From: a virus
IMG/VR virus record: IMGVR_UViG_3300014720_000003
Coordinates: 1 to 64,000 of that record
Reading direction: 5' to 3' (one strand)
DNA: 64,000 nucleotides
Shown: piece after piece, positions 7,071 to 15,713 of the stretch
How positions within the stretch are numbered: the first letter of the stretch is position 1
Layout of the letters: every line of letters starts with the position of its first letter
The notes under the pieces: generated by a model
Database searches by the model: none
What the model saw: the letters and a program-made list of their open reading frames with translations, nothing else
What the model was told of the DNA's origin: nothing
Made by a program: the position numbers and the translations under genes

Positions 7071-7956
7071 TAGCATAATCCTTCATTTTAACTTCATAGT
7101 CTAGATCAAACTCAAGACCGTAAGTATTAATTGGTTCAACAGCATAGTCTGAATGTTTGCGAGGATTATTTCCCGGTGCTGATTCACTATAATGAAATAG
7201 TGGCAAATTACATCCTGCGGTTAACCATGTTTCGTGACAACGATGAATAGCCATTTCTTCACTCAAATTATCTGGATGACATTTGTGGTGAAGATAGTCG
7301 AAACAGATAGGGATACCTGTAATACGATGAAAAATATCTGTTAGTTGTTTTACGCTCCAACAATTAAGTTTATCATCACATTCTATCGTAATGCGTTTTT
7401 GACAATTTTCATCTAACTTTTTGAAATTATTATAAAACCTATGAGATATTTCTTCTCTAGTTCCATTGTTGTTATGCACATGAAGATTCATCGGGTTGTT
7501 ATAATTTGCTTCAAGACCAATTCTGTCGAAGAAACTGCTGTAGAAATTGAGTTCTGTGATTGTTTTATCCACGGCTTTCTGGTTAGTGGAAGCGAGGACA
7601 TTAAATTCACTAGGATGAGCAGAAACACGAACCCCAGTGCGGGAAATAGTTTGTGCAATATTATCAAACTCGTCTTGAATAGCATCATGATTAGGTAAAT
7701 CTTCTAGGCTAACATTAGCCTCGTCAAAAGTAATTAGAGGAAAAATATCGCTACTAACTCGGTAAACATAATTATTTTCAGCACAAAATTCAATAGTCTT
7801 ATCTGTTACCATAAGATTGTTTTGAATTCTGCTACCAAGAATTTCTAGTGCTTCTTCTCTTGGTAAACTAGAAAAACGCTTATAGGTCATAGTCTGATGA
7901 CTAAAACCATCCTCTTTAAGTTTGAGACTAATACAGCAAAGGCCGAGTCTGTTCAT
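7003..7956 (-). CDS. UV damage endonuclease (UVDE/UvsE)
   Basis: About 317 aa starting MNRLGLCC; an earlier ATG at 7968 falls inside the -10 box. The TIM-barrel family signatures are present: RLGLCC at the start, RVSAHPSEFNVL, MNLHVHNN, ITIECDD and IPICFDYLHHKCH supply the metal-binding His, Glu and Asp residues. UVDE nicks DNA 5' of UV photoproducts and many other lesions. Transcription probably starts at or next to the ATG, so the message may be leaderless. Confidence 0.92.
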   Translation of the reverse strand: MNRLGLCCISLKLKEDGFSHQTMTYKRFSSLPREEALEILGSRIQNNLMVTDKTIEFCAENNYVYRVSSDIFPLITFDEANVSLEDLPNHDAIQDEFDNIAQTISRTGVRVSAHPSEFNVLASTNQKAVDKTITELNFYSSFFDRIGLEANYNNPMNLHVHNNNGTREEISHRFYNNFKKLDENCQKRITIECDDKLNCWSVKQLTDIFHRITGIPICFDYLHHKCHPDNLSEEMAIHRCHETWLTAGCNLPLFHYSESAPGNNPRKHSDYAVEPINTYGLEFDLDYEVKMKDYAIKQYRELYPLFGYCLPPTMAAN

Positions 7957-7963
7957 GGGTGAA

Positions 7964-7991
7964 ATCATACCACAGTATCGTCAAAAGTCAA
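7964..7991 (-). promoter_or_regulatory. Early promoter for the UV endonuclease
   Basis: TTGACT, 16-nt spacer with ACGATAC, TGG-TATGAT. The ATG of the gene is only 7 nt below the -10 box. Confidence 0.72.
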
Positions 7992-8179
7992 GCAGCGTCT
8001 TGAGAAATTTCTTCCGCACTATAAATTTTAAGCACAGCATATTCTGCATCTAAGCCTAGTTTGAATACCAGTTCTGCTAAGTTTGCATCGTCAGCATGAA
8101 CCAATTCATTTACTAAAATTGTTTGTCTATATTGATCAGATTTTTTATATATTTGTGCTGTTACATTAAACTGTTTCAT
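7988..8179 (-). CDS. Unknown small protein
   Basis: 63 aa starting [10 protein letters not shown], which overlaps the end of thyX. Alternating beta pattern followed by a helix ([14 protein letters not shown]). Last gene of the thyX unit. No recognised family. Confidence 0.6.
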   Translation of the reverse strand: MKQFNVTAQIYKKSDQYRQTILVNELVHADDANLAELVFKLGLDAEYAVLKIYSAEEISQDAA

Positions 8180-8816
8180 TTTTCCACCCCAAAGCCTCAC
8201 TAGTAATAGGAAATTGTTCAGTAAAAATACGTTTACATTCTTTGGCTATGATTTGATGTTCTTTTTGAGTACCATTACTAGATCGTAGTTCAATATAGTG
8301 GAGCCATGAGCGAATTGATCCACTCATATAAAGTCGAGTGGGAGTTGCTAGTGGTAATATGAATCTGGCACACTCTTTTGCTATTCCATCACCTATCATA
8401 CCATCATATAACGCTTTTGATCTAGCAAAATGCTCACGAATTTTAGTATTCCATTTTACTTTGGTTTCAACTTGTATATCATCTATGCTGTTTTGTCGAT
8501 TTTTATTATCTTGACGACGAAGTTCAAACAATGGTATTTCTTCTGATAATAATGTTGTATCAGCATATCGCTGAGAAAATTCTTGATAAGTAAAACTTCT
8601 GTGTCGTAGAATTTGAGCAGCAAGTCCTCTTGTGGTATTAATTTCCACAGTCATAAATGCCATCTCAAAAATACTCCAGTGTTGATGGTCTATGCAGTAT
8701 TTTAATAGTTTGGATATATTATCATTATTCTGATTGTTAGGATTGCTTACTCTAGCACAGTATGCTATGTGTTTTTCTGCATCTGGAGTAACGCTTACTA
8801 GTTTCACATTATCCAT
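8166..8816 (-). CDS. thyX: Flavin-dependent thymidylate synthase
   Basis: About 216 aa starting MDNVKLVSV. The ThyX signature RHRxxSxQExSxRY is seen as [15 protein letters not shown], and the C-terminal half has [14 protein letters not shown] and an [12 protein letters not shown] segment. It methylates dUMP to dTMP with FAD and methylene-tetrahydrofolate and forms a homotetramer. Together with the deaminase 3 kb downstream it suggests phage control of thymidylate supply. Overlaps with both neighbours show an operon. Confidence 0.95.
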   Translation of the reverse strand: MDNVKLVSVTPDAEKHIAYCARVSNPNNQNNDNISKLLKYCIDHQHWSIFEMAFMTVEINTTRGLAAQILRHRSFTYQEFSQRYADTTLLSEEIPLFELRRQDNKNRQNSIDDIQVETKVKWNTKIREHFARSKALYDGMIGDGIAKECARFILPLATPTRLYMSGSIRSWLHYIELRSSNGTQKEHQIIAKECKRIFTEQFPITSEALGWKNETV

Positions 8817-9066
8817 AATTACTATCACTAATATGAGCGTCTGTTTTTTCTAGATTGTTTTGATATTCTTTTTGGTATTCAACCCACTTATTATCTGTTA
8901 TATGATTGAAAATCGCTCTAGCAAGTTTACTAACACTTGGAGCAACACCATTAGCATTAGGATCATTAGAATCCAATTTTGCCCAATAATACTGATTATC
9001 GTCCTTATCTTTAATAGTCTCATAGCCTTTATTCTTTGCCCAACTTTTAGTTTCTTTCCAAAGCAT
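8809..9066 (-). CDS. Unknown protein
   Basis: 85 aa, starting [15 protein letters not shown], upstream of and overlapping thyX. It contains two helical charged segments around a [11 protein letters not shown] centre. No recognised domain. The gene is close-packed with its neighbours, which supports translation. Confidence 0.6.
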   Translation of the reverse strand: MLWKETKSWAKNKGYETIKDKDDNQYYWAKLDSNDPNANGVAPSVSKLARAIFNHITDNKWVEYQKEYQNNLEKTDAHISDSNYG

Positions 9067-9067
9067 A

Positions 9068-9679
9068 TTATGTTCCGTGCTTGTATTTTTGATAGAGTGA
9101 GTTTATTTTTCTAAAAACTTCTGGTGGGGTATTATCTACGATAAATTTATCTTCATTATCTGTTATGTATGCTTGAAGTTCATCGTTTAATACATCGTTA
9201 TTATAACCTTTGTCTAAGATAAACTGTCTTACCTTTTTCATTTTTTTCTTGTTGTTGTCTAATATAGAGTTAACTGTTCGTGCATATTGATCATTTGTGG
9301 AATACAAAGCATGACTTAATTCGTGTCTTAAAGTTGCATAATCTTGAGCGCCAATAATATAGAAGTTATCGTGTCTGTATCTAAAAAATTCTAGCAGATT
9401 AGTCTCGTATTCTGTTAGTGGATCAAATAAACCTTTTTTAAATAGGTCTAATACTTTACTTGGAAAATTAAAACCAATCCAATCTTTGTGATAAGTATCT
9501 CCACCATAAGTTAGAGAATACCATGCTCGTAATTGTCCAACTGTGAAAATTTTATCTCTAAAATCTGGATTAACACTCTCGTAATGCTCTTGAAAACGCA
9601 TAAAGGATAGAGACAATTCTTCCTGAGAATCTGCTTTTATCCACACGCTATTATGCGGTTGTTTTTGGATAGTGAGCAT
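9068..9679 (-). CDS. Putative HExxH zinc metallopeptidase-like protein
   Basis: 203 aa. RHELSHALYSTND near residue 119 is an HExxH zinc-binding motif, and DELQAYI about fifty residues on could supply the third ligand. The first hundred residues include a WYSLTYGG segment of unknown role. Zincins of this size in phages may act on host proteins, but some keep the motif only as a structural relic. Target unknown. Confidence 0.65.
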   Translation of the reverse strand: MLTIQKQPHNSVWIKADSQEELSLSFMRFQEHYESVNPDFRDKIFTVGQLRAWYSLTYGGDTYHKDWIGFNFPSKVLDLFKKGLFDPLTEYETNLLEFFRYRHDNFYIIGAQDYATLRHELSHALYSTNDQYARTVNSILDNNKKKMKKVRQFILDKGYNNDVLNDELQAYITDNEDKFIVDNTPPEVFRKINSLYQKYKHGT

Positions 9680-9870
9680 TAGTTATTGTCTTTACCAAGC
9701 CATTGAGGAAAATTGCTAATATCTAATGATCCTAACAAAAGCATAGATGGTTTTTCTGCTAGATTACGAATAGCATAACACTTATTGTGATTAGAATCAT
9801 AACCACAATCAATAATATCATACTCTGTTACACTATGCAACATTTGTATGAGAGTTTCAATATCGTTCAT
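9679..9870 (-). CDS. Unknown small protein
   Basis: 63 aa starting MNDIETLIQM. The stop overlaps the next start. Short helix, then a Cys/Tyr-containing strand region. No recognised family. Confidence 0.55.
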   Translation of the reverse strand: MNDIETLIQMLHSVTEYDIIDCGYDSNHNKCYAIRNLAEKPSMLLLGSLDISNFPQWLGKDNN

Positions 9871-9872
9871 AA

Positions 9873-10100
9873 TCAAGATGGAATTTGTTTATTCTCTGTG
9901 TTAGATAGGACATATTTGTTTAGTGTTGCTAGTTTACTATCGGCACTATCTAACAAATCAACATATTTCTTCAACTCTAACAACAGATCAGAATGTTCAC
10001 CAATTCCAACGGGTGAATTTAGGTATACTGATAATGTAGCAACCGCTTCGCTAATTTGAGCATTGTAATGATCCACAAGCGCTTTTGTAAAAGGATTCAT
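9873..10100 (-). CDS. Unknown helical protein
   Basis: 75 aa, mostly predicted helix (ISEAVATLSVYL and LLLELKKYVDLLDSADSKLATL), looks like a short helical bundle. A GAAAG-type ribosome site precedes it. Function unknown. Confidence 0.58.
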   Translation of the reverse strand: MNPFTKALVDHYNAQISEAVATLSVYLNSPVGIGEHSDLLLELKKYVDLLDSADSKLATLNKYVLSNTENKQIPS

Positions 10101-10109
10101 ATTTTCTTT

Positions 10110-10334
10110 CTAGGTTTTAGGTTCGTAATAATTATTTTTGATGAGTTCCACAACATATCGTGAAGTGTCTGGCACGTTGTTACCACCCATATAATAACTA
10201 GCAACGAAATCAAACAAACGTAGTAATTTTTGTTTCTCAACATACTCAGCATGATATGATTCGTATTCTAATCCAATATATTCTCCAATACTGTTAGAGA
10301 ATTTGATGATATTATCATATAATTGTTTGTTCAT
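10110..10334 (-). CDS. Unknown small protein
   Basis: 74 aa, helical, with YYMGGNNVPDTSRYV near the C-terminal half. The start overlaps the upstream stop by four bases. No recognised family. Confidence 0.58.
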   Translation of the reverse strand: MNKQLYDNIIKFSNSIGEYIGLEYESYHAEYVEKQKLLRLFDFVASYYMGGNNVPDTSRYVVELIKNNYYEPKT

Positions 10335-10549
10335 ATATTCTCGTAGTTGCTCCAGTTTTTCTCTAGATACTCCAGCGTTAGTCTAGTTGTACCATCGTCG
10401 TAGAAACAGTCAAGGTCTGTCTGAGTAATTTTTTTATATTCTATGGGCCAAGTGTGCCACAAAACATTCATAACTGATTGACCATATCTCATATCTTCGT
10501 GTGAACCATATGTTTCATCAACAAGATCAAGAAATTTATCGAATGTCAT
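10331..10549 (-). CDS. Unknown small protein
   Basis: 72 aa starting MTFDKFLDLVDE. The ATG overlaps the TGA of the upstream zinc protein (ATGA), which decides the start. Contains a Trp-rich VLWHTWPIEYKK segment. No recognised family. Confidence 0.58.
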   Translation of the reverse strand: MTFDKFLDLVDETYGSHEDMRYGQSVMNVLWHTWPIEYKKITQTDLDCFYDDGTTRLTLEYLEKNWSNYENI

Positions 10550-10839
10550 GACGGAAAATAACAACTCCCCTCTAGTGGATCGTTATCGTGAGGATATTTA
10601 AATGGACCCAATATTTTTTGTCGCTGATTCTTTATGAACGATAAAGTATCATTAAAACAGTTTTCGCACAGATGAATATTGAATTGCTGTCCATCTTGAT
10701 CTGAGAAATAACCCCATGTAGCAATTAATTCAGCATACTCATGCTCTATTACTGGTTCAGTAATGCTACAAGATTCTCCACAACAATCACAGAGAATTGC
10801 ATCAATTACTTTTTTAAGTTCTGTTTTATAAGTTCTCAT
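10546..10839 (-). CDS. Small zinc-binding protein
   Basis: 97 aa. CDCCGESC near residue 18 and CENC near residue 66 look like two halves of a zinc site; GYFSDQDGQQF lies between them. Fits a treble-clef-like or zinc-ribbon fold. Function unknown. It heads the short overlapping series that runs down to 9068. Confidence 0.6.
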   Translation of the reverse strand: MRTYKTELKKVIDAILCDCCGESCSITEPVIEHEYAELIATWGYFSDQDGQQFNIHLCENCFNDTLSFIKNQRQKILGPFKYPHDNDPLEGSCYFPS

Positions 10840-10840
10840 G

Positions 10841-11032
10841 TTACCAATGGAAAATAATGTTTGTTACTATAAATCCACACGTTATAAAATTAACTAGAAT
10901 AATACTAATCTTGATCCAAAATGCTGTCCATGCTTCTGCTTGTGTGAGAATAGGAATATCTGGTTTATCATAATCATCTTTACCAACTCTGTGATCTATT
11001 GCTCTTGCTAAAATAAGCAAATACCTATTCAT
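10841..11032 (-). CDS. Small membrane protein
   Basis: 63 aa with a polar N-terminal half and one hydrophobic helix at the C-terminus (FWIKISIILVNFITCGFIVT). Probably anchored in the inner membrane. Starts within the end of the upstream gene. Unknown role. Confidence 0.58.
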   Translation of the reverse strand: MNRYLLILARAIDHRVGKDDYDKPDIPILTQAEAWTAFWIKISIILVNFITCGFIVTNIIFHW

Positions 11033-11247
11033 AGAACGCTAATGCTTGTTGTGGGTTTCTGATTATTTTTATAGTTTTCTAGTTCTAGTTTGAGTCTCAC
11101 ACTAAACCTAATCCAAAATTCTATTTCTTCTTGCATATTTAATAATTCGCACTGAACATCCATTAATAATTCTGGTTGAACGGAACCATATTCATTGACC
11201 CAACTATCAAATTTCGACCAAATGTTTTGTCGTCTTTGATTATCCAT
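11029..11247 (-). CDS. Unknown helical protein
   Basis: 72 aa, amphipathic helices around EIEFWIRFSVRLKLELENYK. No recognised family. Tightly linked to neighbours on both sides. Confidence 0.55.
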   Translation of the reverse strand: MDNQRRQNIWSKFDSWVNEYGSVQPELLMDVQCELLNMQEEIEFWIRFSVRLKLELENYKNNQKPTTSISVL

Positions 11248-11251
11248 GAAT

Positions 11252-11965
11252 TTATGTCCATAAGTGATGTCGGATTTTGATCAATTCGATCAACATCTTT
11301 GTATCTTCCTCGTCGTATTCTTCTTCTAGTTCATAAACTTTCTTATATAACTTCTGTTTACTTTTAACTTGTTTTGTGTCTGTTATATCCTCAATACCCA
11401 ATTCTGGATTATCAAAAGGATCTTTTCTTAGAGTACGTTTATATTTCCACCACTCATACAATTCTTTGATCTTGCGAGAACCTTTAGCCTGCTCTGTTAA
11501 TCGACCTTGGTGCTTTAGGTGATTCGCCCACTGAAAATAATCGTCCTGTGCTTGTTGGCAACGACCTTTTACAAACTTGTATTTTTTACCACCACTAGAG
11601 GCTGAAAGTTCCAACTCTACAAAATCCACCAACTCATTAAATAAACCATGAATTATACGATGATCAAGATCATAATACTCGCCGGGTTTTAGTCGAGTAT
11701 GAAGATACTGAATCTTATCAATGTATCTGTTACGAATATAGATTTTTACTGTTCTATAAACATCTAGTGGAAAATAGATGATATCTTGTAGTTTGTTAAG
11801 AAACTTTTCACTCAACCAATATCTAAATGGATGAAGTTTTTTCTGATCATCATGCCATTTGTCCCATTCGTTCCATTGTAGAGCAAGCGGTTTTTTATCG
11901 CCTCTAATCCAGTTGGCTAATCTTGAACTACTCCAGTAATGTATTCTACTTCTTATCAGTCTCAT
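11252..11965 (-). CDS. Unknown phage protein, Trp/Lys rich
   Basis: 237 aa. Basic, with many Trp and Tyr. FPLDVYRTVKIYIRNRYID and PGEYYDLDHRIIHGLFNEL are distinct blocks, and the end is an acidic helix (ELEEEYDEEDTKML). I recall similar proteins in environmental phages but no function. The start overlaps the upstream stop. Confidence 0.65.
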   Translation of the reverse strand: MRLIRSRIHYWSSSRLANWIRGDKKPLALQWNEWDKWHDDQKKLHPFRYWLSEKFLNKLQDIIYFPLDVYRTVKIYIRNRYIDKIQYLHTRLKPGEYYDLDHRIIHGLFNELVDFVELELSASSGGKKYKFVKGRCQQAQDDYFQWANHLKHQGRLTEQAKGSRKIKELYEWWKYKRTLRKDPFDNPELGIEDITDTKQVKSKQKLYKKVYELEEEYDEEDTKMLIELIKIRHHLWT

Positions 11966-12303
11966 AAATCACCATTTATTCTGGGTTCGTATGGTTTCAC
12001 GATCCATCCTAATCTTATAAGATCAAGACGAACCTCATCTGTAACAACACTTTCTGGCACATATCCATTTTTTTTACTATATATGCCAGAACAATAGTAA
12101 TCCATATAATCACCCTTGTTATCAACTAACTCTGCGACTAATCCTCCAGCGTAACGCCAAGAGCAAGTCCATTCATTGTCTCCGTAAAAAAATCTGTTAT
12201 TACACAATGCAGCATATAAGTTTTGAGCATAAATGTTACTATTTTTGCATTTTGCTACAATTGTTTCACTAGAAAGTAGATCGTGTTCTAGGTCTGGTTT
12301 CAT
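11962..12303 (-). CDS. Unknown protein
   Basis: 113 aa with WTCSWRYAGGLVAEL and a YYCSGIYS segment; looks alpha/beta. Four-base overlaps with both neighbours. No recognised family. Confidence 0.6.
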   Translation of the reverse strand: MKPDLEHDLLSSETIVAKCKNSNIYAQNLYAALCNNRFFYGDNEWTCSWRYAGGLVAELVDNKGDYMDYYCSGIYSKKNGYVPESVVTDEVRLDLIRLGWIVKPYEPRINGDL

Positions 12304-12743
12304 GATTTTTCTCTACAACTTTCACACAGGGTTGTTATCCATCCGCCTTTATTTGCTTTTCCTTTATTTCCACAAACTTCGCAAACTTTGTACGAAAATG
12401 CTTCGGCCATGCTCACAAGACCCTCCACATAATCATCGCCCCCACTAAAATATAGTCGGAGTCCACCATACTTTTCTTTAACTTGATCGAATTTTACGGG
12501 AAAATACTCTGGTTCAGAGGCTAGTCTTTCTGGTTCATTCTTTTCTAAGTATTCTTTTCTCCATCTTTTATTATCTTCGTGTTGTTGTATCATCCAACAA
12601 ACACTACTGATAATTTCATACCAGCCAAAATTACACTCTATGCCAAAACTCATACAACTTTGCATAGGAGTTTTATTTCTATTCTGGAATAGATTTGGAT
12701 ATTTCTCGTAAAGAGAGTTCCAGTTTTTTGTTTCGTCACTCAT
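12300..12743 (-). CDS. Phage protein with C-terminal zinc finger
   Basis: 147 aa. A conserved-looking core FDQVKEKYGGLRLYFSGGDD precedes a C-terminal treble-clef candidate CEVCGNKG...TLCESC. I recall this pairing in many tailed phages, always as an uncharacterised protein. Likely binds nucleic acid or a protein through the finger. Part of a long overlapping operon. Confidence 0.7.
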   Translation of the reverse strand: MSDETKNWNSLYEKYPNLFQNRNKTPMQSCMSFGIECNFGWYEIISSVCWMIQQHEDNKRWRKEYLEKNEPERLASEPEYFPVKFDQVKEKYGGLRLYFSGGDDYVEGLVSMAEAFSYKVCEVCGNKGKANKGGWITTLCESCREKS

Positions 12744-13045
12744 TGTGAGTCTCCATAATTTTTATCTAATGGTTGAGATACTATCTTTTGAATTGAGTTT
12801 GTTATAGTTTTATCTATTTCAAGTCTGTTATTATGAAGTTTCACAATATATTCTGCTGTTTCTTGATCCAATGATCCAGCATCCACAATAGAGTATTCAT
12901 GTTTAACATCTGGACTTTCTGGATGGTTATAATAGATTGGCTCTACAGGAACTATGATTCTGCACCAACAGTCTGGCCCGCTAAAACATTCCATAGTTTT
13001 CCACTTAACTAAAAAAGAAAGTTCTCTTGATTGTTCAAAGTTCAT
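12740..13045 (-). CDS. Unknown protein
   Basis: 101 aa. The middle has GPDCWCRIIVPVEPIYY; the rest is helical. ATGA-type overlap with the gene downstream. No recognised family. Confidence 0.58.
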   Translation of the reverse strand: MNFEQSRELSFLVKWKTMECFSGPDCWCRIIVPVEPIYYNHPESPDVKHEYSIVDAGSLDQETAEYIVKLHNNRLEIDKTITNSIQKIVSQPLDKNYGDSQ

Positions 13046-13448
13046 GGCGATTCTCGTAAAGTTTAGGCATCCAAATTTTTAACCACTCACTATTACCACT
13101 TCGCCTTCCCAAGTCTAGATCAATGCTCTTTCGCTCATCATAACTCAACGCCCAATATCTGTCAATAGCGAATTTTTCCCACTCTCTAGCATCATAGTCA
13201 CTAACAGCGTCTAAAAACTGAGAATCGTTTCTGGCTCGGTAGTTATCATATAAATATTCAAATACGTCACGAACCGCAACAAATTTAGTATTACTATCAA
13301 GGTCATCCCAATAGGTTTTAATCCAATCTTGAACTGCTCCTGGCACATAAGTCATACGCCCAAGAGAGTATCTCAAAGCACAAGTAACCATAACGCCACC
13401 ATTAACATCACAATTGAATGATGGTTTGTTATTTTTCTTGGTTTTCAT
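13035..13448 (-). CDS. Unknown protein
   Basis: 137 aa. It contains MVTCALRYSLGRMTYVPG near residue 20, a Trp-rich centre and YDAREWEKFAIDRYW. The first block, with its conserved-looking Cys, Arg and Tyr residues, is typical of small phage proteins of unknown role. Overlaps its neighbours at both ends. Confidence 0.62.
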   Translation of the reverse strand: MKTKKNNKPSFNCDVNGGVMVTCALRYSLGRMTYVPGAVQDWIKTYWDDLDSNTKFVAVRDVFEYLYDNYRARNDSQFLDAVSDYDAREWEKFAIDRYWALSYDERKSIDLDLGRRSGNSEWLKIWMPKLYENRHEL

Positions 13449-13654
13449 TCTAGCCCCAATTCTTGATCTAGTTCGCTTAGTTTTTCCAGAGCCTTATATC
13501 TTTGATAGTTCAACCCTGCCACAAAACCACATTCAAAATAGTAGTAATCGTTCTTATCTCCCTCATTATCCATAGTTATCCAAATTTCTTTGGCTAATTG
13601 TCTGGCTTCGCTATAATGCTGTCTCATTTTATTTAGTAGTTCTTCGCTAGCCAT
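13445..13654 (-). CDS. Unknown small protein
   Basis: 69 aa starting MASEELLNKMRQHY; the longer open frame would sit inside the neighbouring gene. An FECGFVAGLNYQRY block is in the middle, with helices on each side. No recognised family. Confidence 0.6.
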   Translation of the reverse strand: MASEELLNKMRQHYSEARQLAKEIWITMDNEGDKNDYYYFECGFVAGLNYQRYKALEKLSELDQELGLE

Positions 13655-14066
13655 TATCGTTACCCGTACTAAAATTAACCATCTTACCATCCCTAACAGT
13701 AAATACCTTAACTTGTCCAGATGATCTGATATAATCTCGCCCACCATCAATCATATTACCATTATCAAAACTCTTATAATCGTGGCGACTCTGACTATAC
13801 TCAAGACTTCCATCATCATTCTCTACCATACCAAAAGTAAAGTTCTCAATCTGGTCAGCATTACCAATATACGGAGTATCACCACGAAAAAAAATAGCAA
13901 AATATCTGTTACCAAAATCTGGATGCGGAGTTTCCCTATAAAAAACATCTGCCACAAAATCTCTAAACTCTGTGGTACAAACGTGTTTTACTGGAGTACC
14001 ATCCTTTTCTGAATAGAGTTCCTCAACTTTTTTCGTATTGGTAAGTGGATAGTGTTTAATATTCAT
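13647..14066 (-). CDS. Unknown protein
   Basis: 139 aa, beta-rich (HVCTTEFRDFVADVFY, RYFAIFFRGDTPYIG, KVFTVRDGKMV). Overlaps both neighbours. Looks like a small globular beta protein. No family recognised. Confidence 0.6.
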   Translation of the reverse strand: MNIKHYPLTNTKKVEELYSEKDGTPVKHVCTTEFRDFVADVFYRETPHPDFGNRYFAIFFRGDTPYIGNADQIENFTFGMVENDDGSLEYSQSRHDYKSFDNGNMIDGGRDYIRSSGQVKVFTVRDGKMVNFSTGNDNG

Positions 14067-14269
14067 ACAACCAATCGTCCCAGTAGATTCTTAATAGTCT
14101 CACTAATATTCACACCATTCACAATCAAGTCAAGATCATATCTACTACCGGGAAAATGCGGATCGGTTGGACTATGCTTTTCCACATAATCCATAGCCCT
14201 ATTGTAACACCAGTAAATAGCGTATCGTTCATCCTCATTTAATACTGTAACAATCTTATCATCGCTCAT
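14063..14269 (-). CDS. Unknown small protein
   Basis: 68 aa with an RYAIYWCYNRAMDYVEKH helix, then a short PGSRYDLDLIVNGV strand region. Its start abuts the stop of the next gene upstream. No recognised family. Confidence 0.58.
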   Translation of the reverse strand: MSDDKIVTVLNEDERYAIYWCYNRAMDYVEKHSPTDPHFPGSRYDLDLIVNGVNISETIKNLLGRLVV

Positions 14270-14481
14270 CAGAACATTCTTTCGATCTTATGGGGTTTAT
14301 TTTCCACAATCTCTATTATAACATCAACACAGCCTTTAATTTCATTCAGAGCATCAACAATAGTTTTATAATTATCGTTGCTAATCCTATTATCTTTGAT
14401 CTTTACTTCACCAATAGTATGGGCAGAAGTTTTAATTATTTGTGCCAGTTCTAGCAAATCTTTTTTATCTAGTTCGTTCAT
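14269..14481 (-). CDS. Unknown small protein, paralogue of 19239-19427
   Basis: 70 aa. The start (MNxLDKKDLLELA) and end (VIIEIVENKPHKIE) are nearly identical to those of the 62-aa protein at 19239-19427, while the middle differs. Both are small helical proteins. The pair shows local gene duplication within the early region. Function unknown. Confidence 0.65.
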   Translation of the reverse strand: MNELDKKDLLELAQIIKTSAHTIGEVKIKDNRISNDNYKTIVDALNEIKGCVDVIIEIVENKPHKIERMF

Positions 14482-14623
14482 AATTTTTCTTTTGTATTGA
14501 AATCGCCCCCATTATTGAGCGTAATTCATCGGTGCGGGAAATCCCGACTAATAGATGAACCAGAGGCTCAGGACGATACCATTAGCGATCAACCTAATGG
14601 TGGTTGTTGATTCAACTCTTGTT
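14482..14623 (-). ncRNA. Structured intercistronic stretch, possible RNA element
   Basis: 142 bases without a reading frame. On the leftward transcript I see GTTG/CAAC, CCATTAG/CTAATGG (8-nt loop), CGGG-ATTT-CCCG, and an outer TTCATC/GATGAA pairing around the last. No promoter or U-tract is visible. It could be an RNA processing or regulatory element of the operon. It does not match a riboswitch or ribozyme I know. Confidence 0.35.
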
Positions 14624-14839
14624 TTATTGTATTTCCTTTCCTATCTCATAGCCATCTTCGTATCCATCAGAATATCCATTATCAATACCTTTATCATATG
14701 CTGCTTGTAGCCAAACCTTAATTTGCTGCCAGTTATCAACAGAGTCTTTAGGATTCACTACAAGGTCATCATAAATTCTCTCCATTCGTAAAGAGAATCC
14801 TTCAGTCTCATTTAACCACTCATCAAAAGTATCACTCAT
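14624..14839 (-). CDS. Unknown acidic small protein
   Basis: 71 aa, acidic, with a repetitive GYSDGYEDGYEIGKE C-terminus. That pattern of Gly-Tyr-acidic triplets is seen in short amphipathic phage proteins. No recognised family. Four-base overlap with the upstream gene. Confidence 0.58.
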   Translation of the reverse strand: MSDTFDEWLNETEGFSLRMERIYDDLVVNPKDSVDNWQQIKVWLQAAYDKGIDNGYSDGYEDGYEIGKEIQ

Positions 14840-15264
14840 AGAGCCTCGTAATTCTTCTCGATAATATTTGCAATAGTCTTAAACTTTCGCCCAGTATCAT
14901 TCAAGTCTGCTAGAGAATATTCACCCTCATTAAAAAAATCATTATTATTAGTAATTTTAAGAGGAAACATACCAATACTATCCTGTATTCCAGACCACTT
15001 CATAACTTCTCTAGGAAGATCGTCCCTTTTTCCACCAAATCTACAATACCCATGAGAAAAGTCCATATCGTTATCATAAACCTTTTCGGATAGAGTCTTT
15101 TTCTTACTCTTTCTCATACTATCATTATACAGTTCGCAAAGAACCCCAAGACAACAATGTTGGGTATTTCCCTTGCTATTGTATTGCTTGAGAGTCCCAT
15201 GACCCTGTTTAAACTTACCAGATCGAAGGGCTTGTACCCACTTTTTCATTACATCTTTACGCAT
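14836..15264 (-). CDS. Widespread phage protein of unknown function
   Basis: About 142 aa. WVQALRSGKFKQGHGTLKQ, then HCCLGVLCELYND, and a C-terminal SLADLNDTGRKFKTIANIIE are hallmarks of a family found in many phages and prophages. AAGGAG sits 6 nt before the ATG at 15264. The family has no assigned function; the conserved Cys-Cys and Asp/Asn residues hint at an active or binding site. Confidence 0.78.
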   Translation of the reverse strand: MRKDVMKKWVQALRSGKFKQGHGTLKQYNSKGNTQHCCLGVLCELYNDSMRKSKKKTLSEKVYDNDMDFSHGYCRFGGKRDDLPREVMKWSGIQDSIGMFPLKITNNNDFFNEGEYSLADLNDTGRKFKTIANIIEKNYEAL

Positions 15265-15274
15265 CACTTACTCC

Positions 15275-15520
15275 TTATTCCGATCCCAATGTTTCGTCTA
15301 GTTTATTTAAAAGATCTATTGCTTTTAGCCTTTTGTGATTGTTAATCATAAATAACAAAGATTCGCACAAAGATTCTAGTTCGTACAAATCTAATCTCAT
15401 ATCATACTTTTCATTACTATAATTACTCAAGCGAATAAGAAACGGCTTGGATGATACCACATCATTGTATAGTACCTCCACAATATCTTCGCTCAAACCC
15501 AATAGTTTTTTAGTGTTCAT
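15275..15520 (-). CDS. Unknown helical protein
   Basis: 81 aa, with LDLYELESLCESLLFMINNH and a Lys/Leu-rich C-terminus. Alpha-helical. No recognised family. Confidence 0.55.
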   Translation of the reverse strand: MNTKKLLGLSEDIVEVLYNDVVSSKPFLIRLSNYSNEKYDMRLDLYELESLCESLLFMINNHKRLKAIDLLNKLDETLGSE

Positions 15521-15521
15521 A

Positions 15522-15713
15522 TCAACTATTCATCTTGATTTTCTTCTGCTTGGACAGTCTATTAAGAATATCAATATACTTCATAGCATCATCTTTGGTA
15601 TCAAATTCAGTCACAATACTCTGACCATCACTCTTGGGCAGATTAAGTGGTTCGCCATTCTTGGTAACAACAAACTTGCCGCTCTTAATAATCACATCCA
15701 AAATATTACTCAT
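15522..15713 (-). CDS. Unknown small protein
   Basis: 63 aa starting MSNILDVIIK. Contains a beta-hairpin-like GKFVVTKNGEPLNLP and a helix ending in RLSKQKKIK. The start overlaps the previous gene's stop by a few bases. No recognised family. Confidence 0.57.
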   Translation of the reverse strand: MSNILDVIIKSGKFVVTKNGEPLNLPKSDGQSIVTEFDTKDDAMKYIDILNRLSKQKKIKMNS

